Source: Candidatus Flexicrinis proximus (GTDB taxonomy: Bacteria > Chloroflexota > Anaerolineae > Aggregatilineales > Phototrophicaceae). From it: 24,984 nt of DNA. Position 1 is the stretch's first letter; every line of letters starts with the position of its first letter. The notes below the pieces were generated by a model. The model was not told the origin of the DNA, did no database searches, and saw only the letters and a program-made list of their open reading frames with translations. The DNA lies in NCBI GenBank assembly GCA_016712885.1, contig JADJQF010000029.1, positions 1 to 24,984 on the forward strand. Direction: 5' to 3'. Below, in pieces: positions 23,915 through 24,984 of the stretch. Made by a program: the position numbers and the translations under genes.

Positions 23915-24915
23915 AGCCCATGGGCGAGGCAACCCGTTACTCCGCCAGCGAAAAGCTGGAAATCCTGCACTTGGTATGGGAGTCGAACCTGTCGGTGCGC
24001 CACGCCGTGCGGCAGATTGGCATCTCGCGCAGCACCTACTACGAGTGGCTGGACCGCTACGAGCAACGCGACTTCGAGGGGTTGGAGAACCGCCGTCCGC
24101 TGGCCAGACGGGTCTGGAACCGTCTCGACGCGGCGCAGCAGGACGAAGTGTTGTCCACCGCCCGCGCGTACCCCGACCGCTCGGCGCGCGAACTGGCGGC
24201 ACTGGTGACCGACAAAGGAGCGTTCTTCGTCTCGGAAAGCACGGTGCTGCGCCTGCTGAAAGCACATGACCTGCTGGTCCGCCAGCCGTACATCCTGGTC
24301 AAAGCGGCCGAGAAATACCACACGCCCACCACCCGCATCCACCAGCTGTGGCAGACCGACTTCACCTATTTTCACATCCAGCACTGGGGCTGGTATTACC
24401 TGCAGACCGTCATGGACGACTACTCGCGTTTCGTGCTCGGTTGGCGGCTGTGCGCGGATATGACCCATGCCTCGGCCATCCAGACGCTCGACCTGGCCCG
24501 CCAGTTCGCCCAGATTGAGCAGGTACGAGTGGGCATGAAACTGCGGCTGCTGACCGACAACGGCAGCTCGTTCCTGCACGCGAAGTTCGAGGCGTATCTG
24601 AAGCGGGCGCAGATTGACCATATCCGGACCGCCCCGCACCATCCGATGACCCAGGGCAAGATTGAGCGGTTTCACCTATCGAGCAAGAACCGGCTGCTGC
24701 TGAACATCTACACGACGCCCGAGCGGCTGGAGCTCGCGATTGGCGAGTGGATCGCGCACTACAACCATTCCCGCTACCACGAGGCCCTGCACAACGTCAC
24801 GCCCGCCGACGTGTACTATGGCCGTCAGCCCCAGATCCTGACCCAGCGTCAGCAGCTCAAGCTCACCACCATCGCCCGTCGAAAAGCGCTTGTCACAGCG
24901 CCTGTTGCGGAGTAA
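23911..24915 (+). CDS. IS3-family OrfB, DDE transposase catalytic subunit (intact, 334 aa)
   Basis: It catalyses copy-out/paste-in transposition of the IS3 element. An N-terminal helix-turn-helix region ('SVRHAVRQIGISRSTYYEWL', about 28-47) is followed by the HTH_21-like segment and the integrase core. The catalytic triad is D150 (QTDFTYF), D216 (TDNGSSF) and E252 (GKIERFH). The 35-residue gap between the last two gives the DD(35)E pattern of IS3. 'HYNHSRYHEALHNVTPADVY' is the typical C-terminal signature. The annotated start is the GTG overlapping the OrfA stop (GTGA). The active protein is probably the OrfAB fusion made at the A7 run. Confidence 0.93.
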   Translation: MKPMGEATRYSASEKLEILHLVWESNLSVRHAVRQIGISRSTYYEWLDRYEQRDFEGLENRRPLARRVWNRLDAAQQDEVLSTARAYPDRSARELAALVTDKGAFFVSESTVLRLLKAHDLLVRQPYILVKAAEKYHTPTTRIHQLWQTDFTYFHIQHWGWYYLQTVMDDYSRFVLGWRLCADMTHASAIQTLDLARQFAQIEQVRVGMKLRLLTDNGSSFLHAKFEAYLKRAQIDHIRTAPHHPMTQGKIERFHLSSKNRLLLNIYTTPERLELAIGEWIAHYNHSRYHEALHNVTPADVYYGRQPQILTQRQQLKLTTIARRKALVTAPVAE

Positions 24916-24949
24916 GTTTATGCACCAAAGTGTCTATTCGTTTTTTGCC

Positions 24950-24984
24950 CTATGTGTCCGAAAGGCTCTGACGACGGACAGATG
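24950..24984 (-). CDS. hsdS: Truncated end of hsdS (second copy, cut by window end)
   Basis: These 35 bases are identical to 4480-4514, the interrupted 3' end of hsdS, including its stop at 24950-24952. They show that the sequence to the right of the window would continue as at 4515 onward. Confidence 0.75.
   Translation of the reverse strand, partial: SVRRQSLSDT

Larger units (their letters stand above)
23503..24936 (+). mobile_element. IS3-family insertion sequence, right copy
   Basis: TAGACACTTT (23503-23512) and AAAGTGTCTA (24927-24936) bound an orfA-orfB pair. The right flank is the truncated hsdS sequence. This copy has the full A7 frameshift run and intact orfB but an extra G in orfA. 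The left copy has the opposite pattern, so a consensus of the two gives a complete element. A 77-bp non-coding spacer (23426-23502) separates it from the IS1-like element. Confidence 0.83.
20465..24984. repeat. Right copy of the 4.5-kb terminal direct repeat
   Basis: Partner of 1-4514. It extends past the IS3 element by 48 bases that are identical to the sequence next to hsdS at 4467-4514. It therefore includes unique, non-mobile sequence at both edges (giant gene on the left, hsdS on the right) and cannot be explained by repeated IS elements alone. Confidence 0.93.

Noticed and set aside
23512..24675. 387-codon minus-strand open frame across the IS3 element (and 3255-4205 in the left copy)
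   Set aside because: It is the reverse shadow of OrfA/OrfB, whose DD(35)E motifs and HTH are unmistakable. High GC content leaves the opposite strand open by chance.
1..24984. The window as a plasmid or phage genome
   Set aside because: I see no replication initiator, partition, relaxase, capsid or terminase gene and no origin-like iterons. Terminal redundancy alone does not prove an autonomous replicon.

Overview
The window looks like part of a Chloroflexota (Anaerolineae-like) genome, probably assembled from long reads. Three things point to this host group: a Pro/Thr-rich 'PPTEVPPT' stalk behind a signal anchor, TolB-type 'NRDGNWEIY' propeller blades, and a 449-residue IS1-like DDE transposase whose layout I recall from Chloroflexota. 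No rRNA or single-copy marker is present, so this is inference from protein style. The sequencing origin is inferred from frequent one-base indels, mostly in homopolymers, that break otherwise intact genes.

Layout: (1) 1-4514 is a noisier second copy of 20465-24984. It holds the 5' part of a giant surface-protein gene, its promoter region, an IS1-like element and an IS3-family element. (2) 4480-6270, on the minus strand, holds the remains of a type I restriction-modification locus: an hsdS cut by the IS3 element and the C-terminal part of hsdM cut by an IS1-like element. (3) 6271-7851 is a second, diverged IS1-like element. (4) 7852-8137 is intergenic and carries a strong terminator hairpin. 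(5) 8138-21653, minus strand, is one giant gene of about 4,500 codons. It appears as four open pieces because of three one-base frameshifts. (6) 21654-24984 is its promoter region, IS1-like copy 2, the IS3-family element, and the first bases of hsdS again.

The giant protein has an N-terminal signal or anchor segment, a 30-bp tandem repeat encoding a Pro/Thr linker, a unique head, several DUF11/TIGR01451-like beta domains, eight paired modules of about 320 residues with nested DNA-level duplications, another DUF11-like domain, and a C-terminal TolB/PD40 beta-propeller. I read it as a secreted or surface-anchored filamentous stalk that carries a propeller. Its ligand and function are unknown.

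The most important structural point is that both window ends fall inside the same direct repeat. The last base corresponds to base 4514 and the first base to base 20465. The simplest reading is one unclosed circular molecule, or a tandem unit, of about 20.47 kb. The two terminal copies then act as two reads of one locus and can correct each other. I see no replication, partition or mobilisation gene, so a plasmid is not demonstrated. I do not see a convincing new defence or enzymatic system. The novelty lies in the giant modular surface protein and in the unresolved topology.
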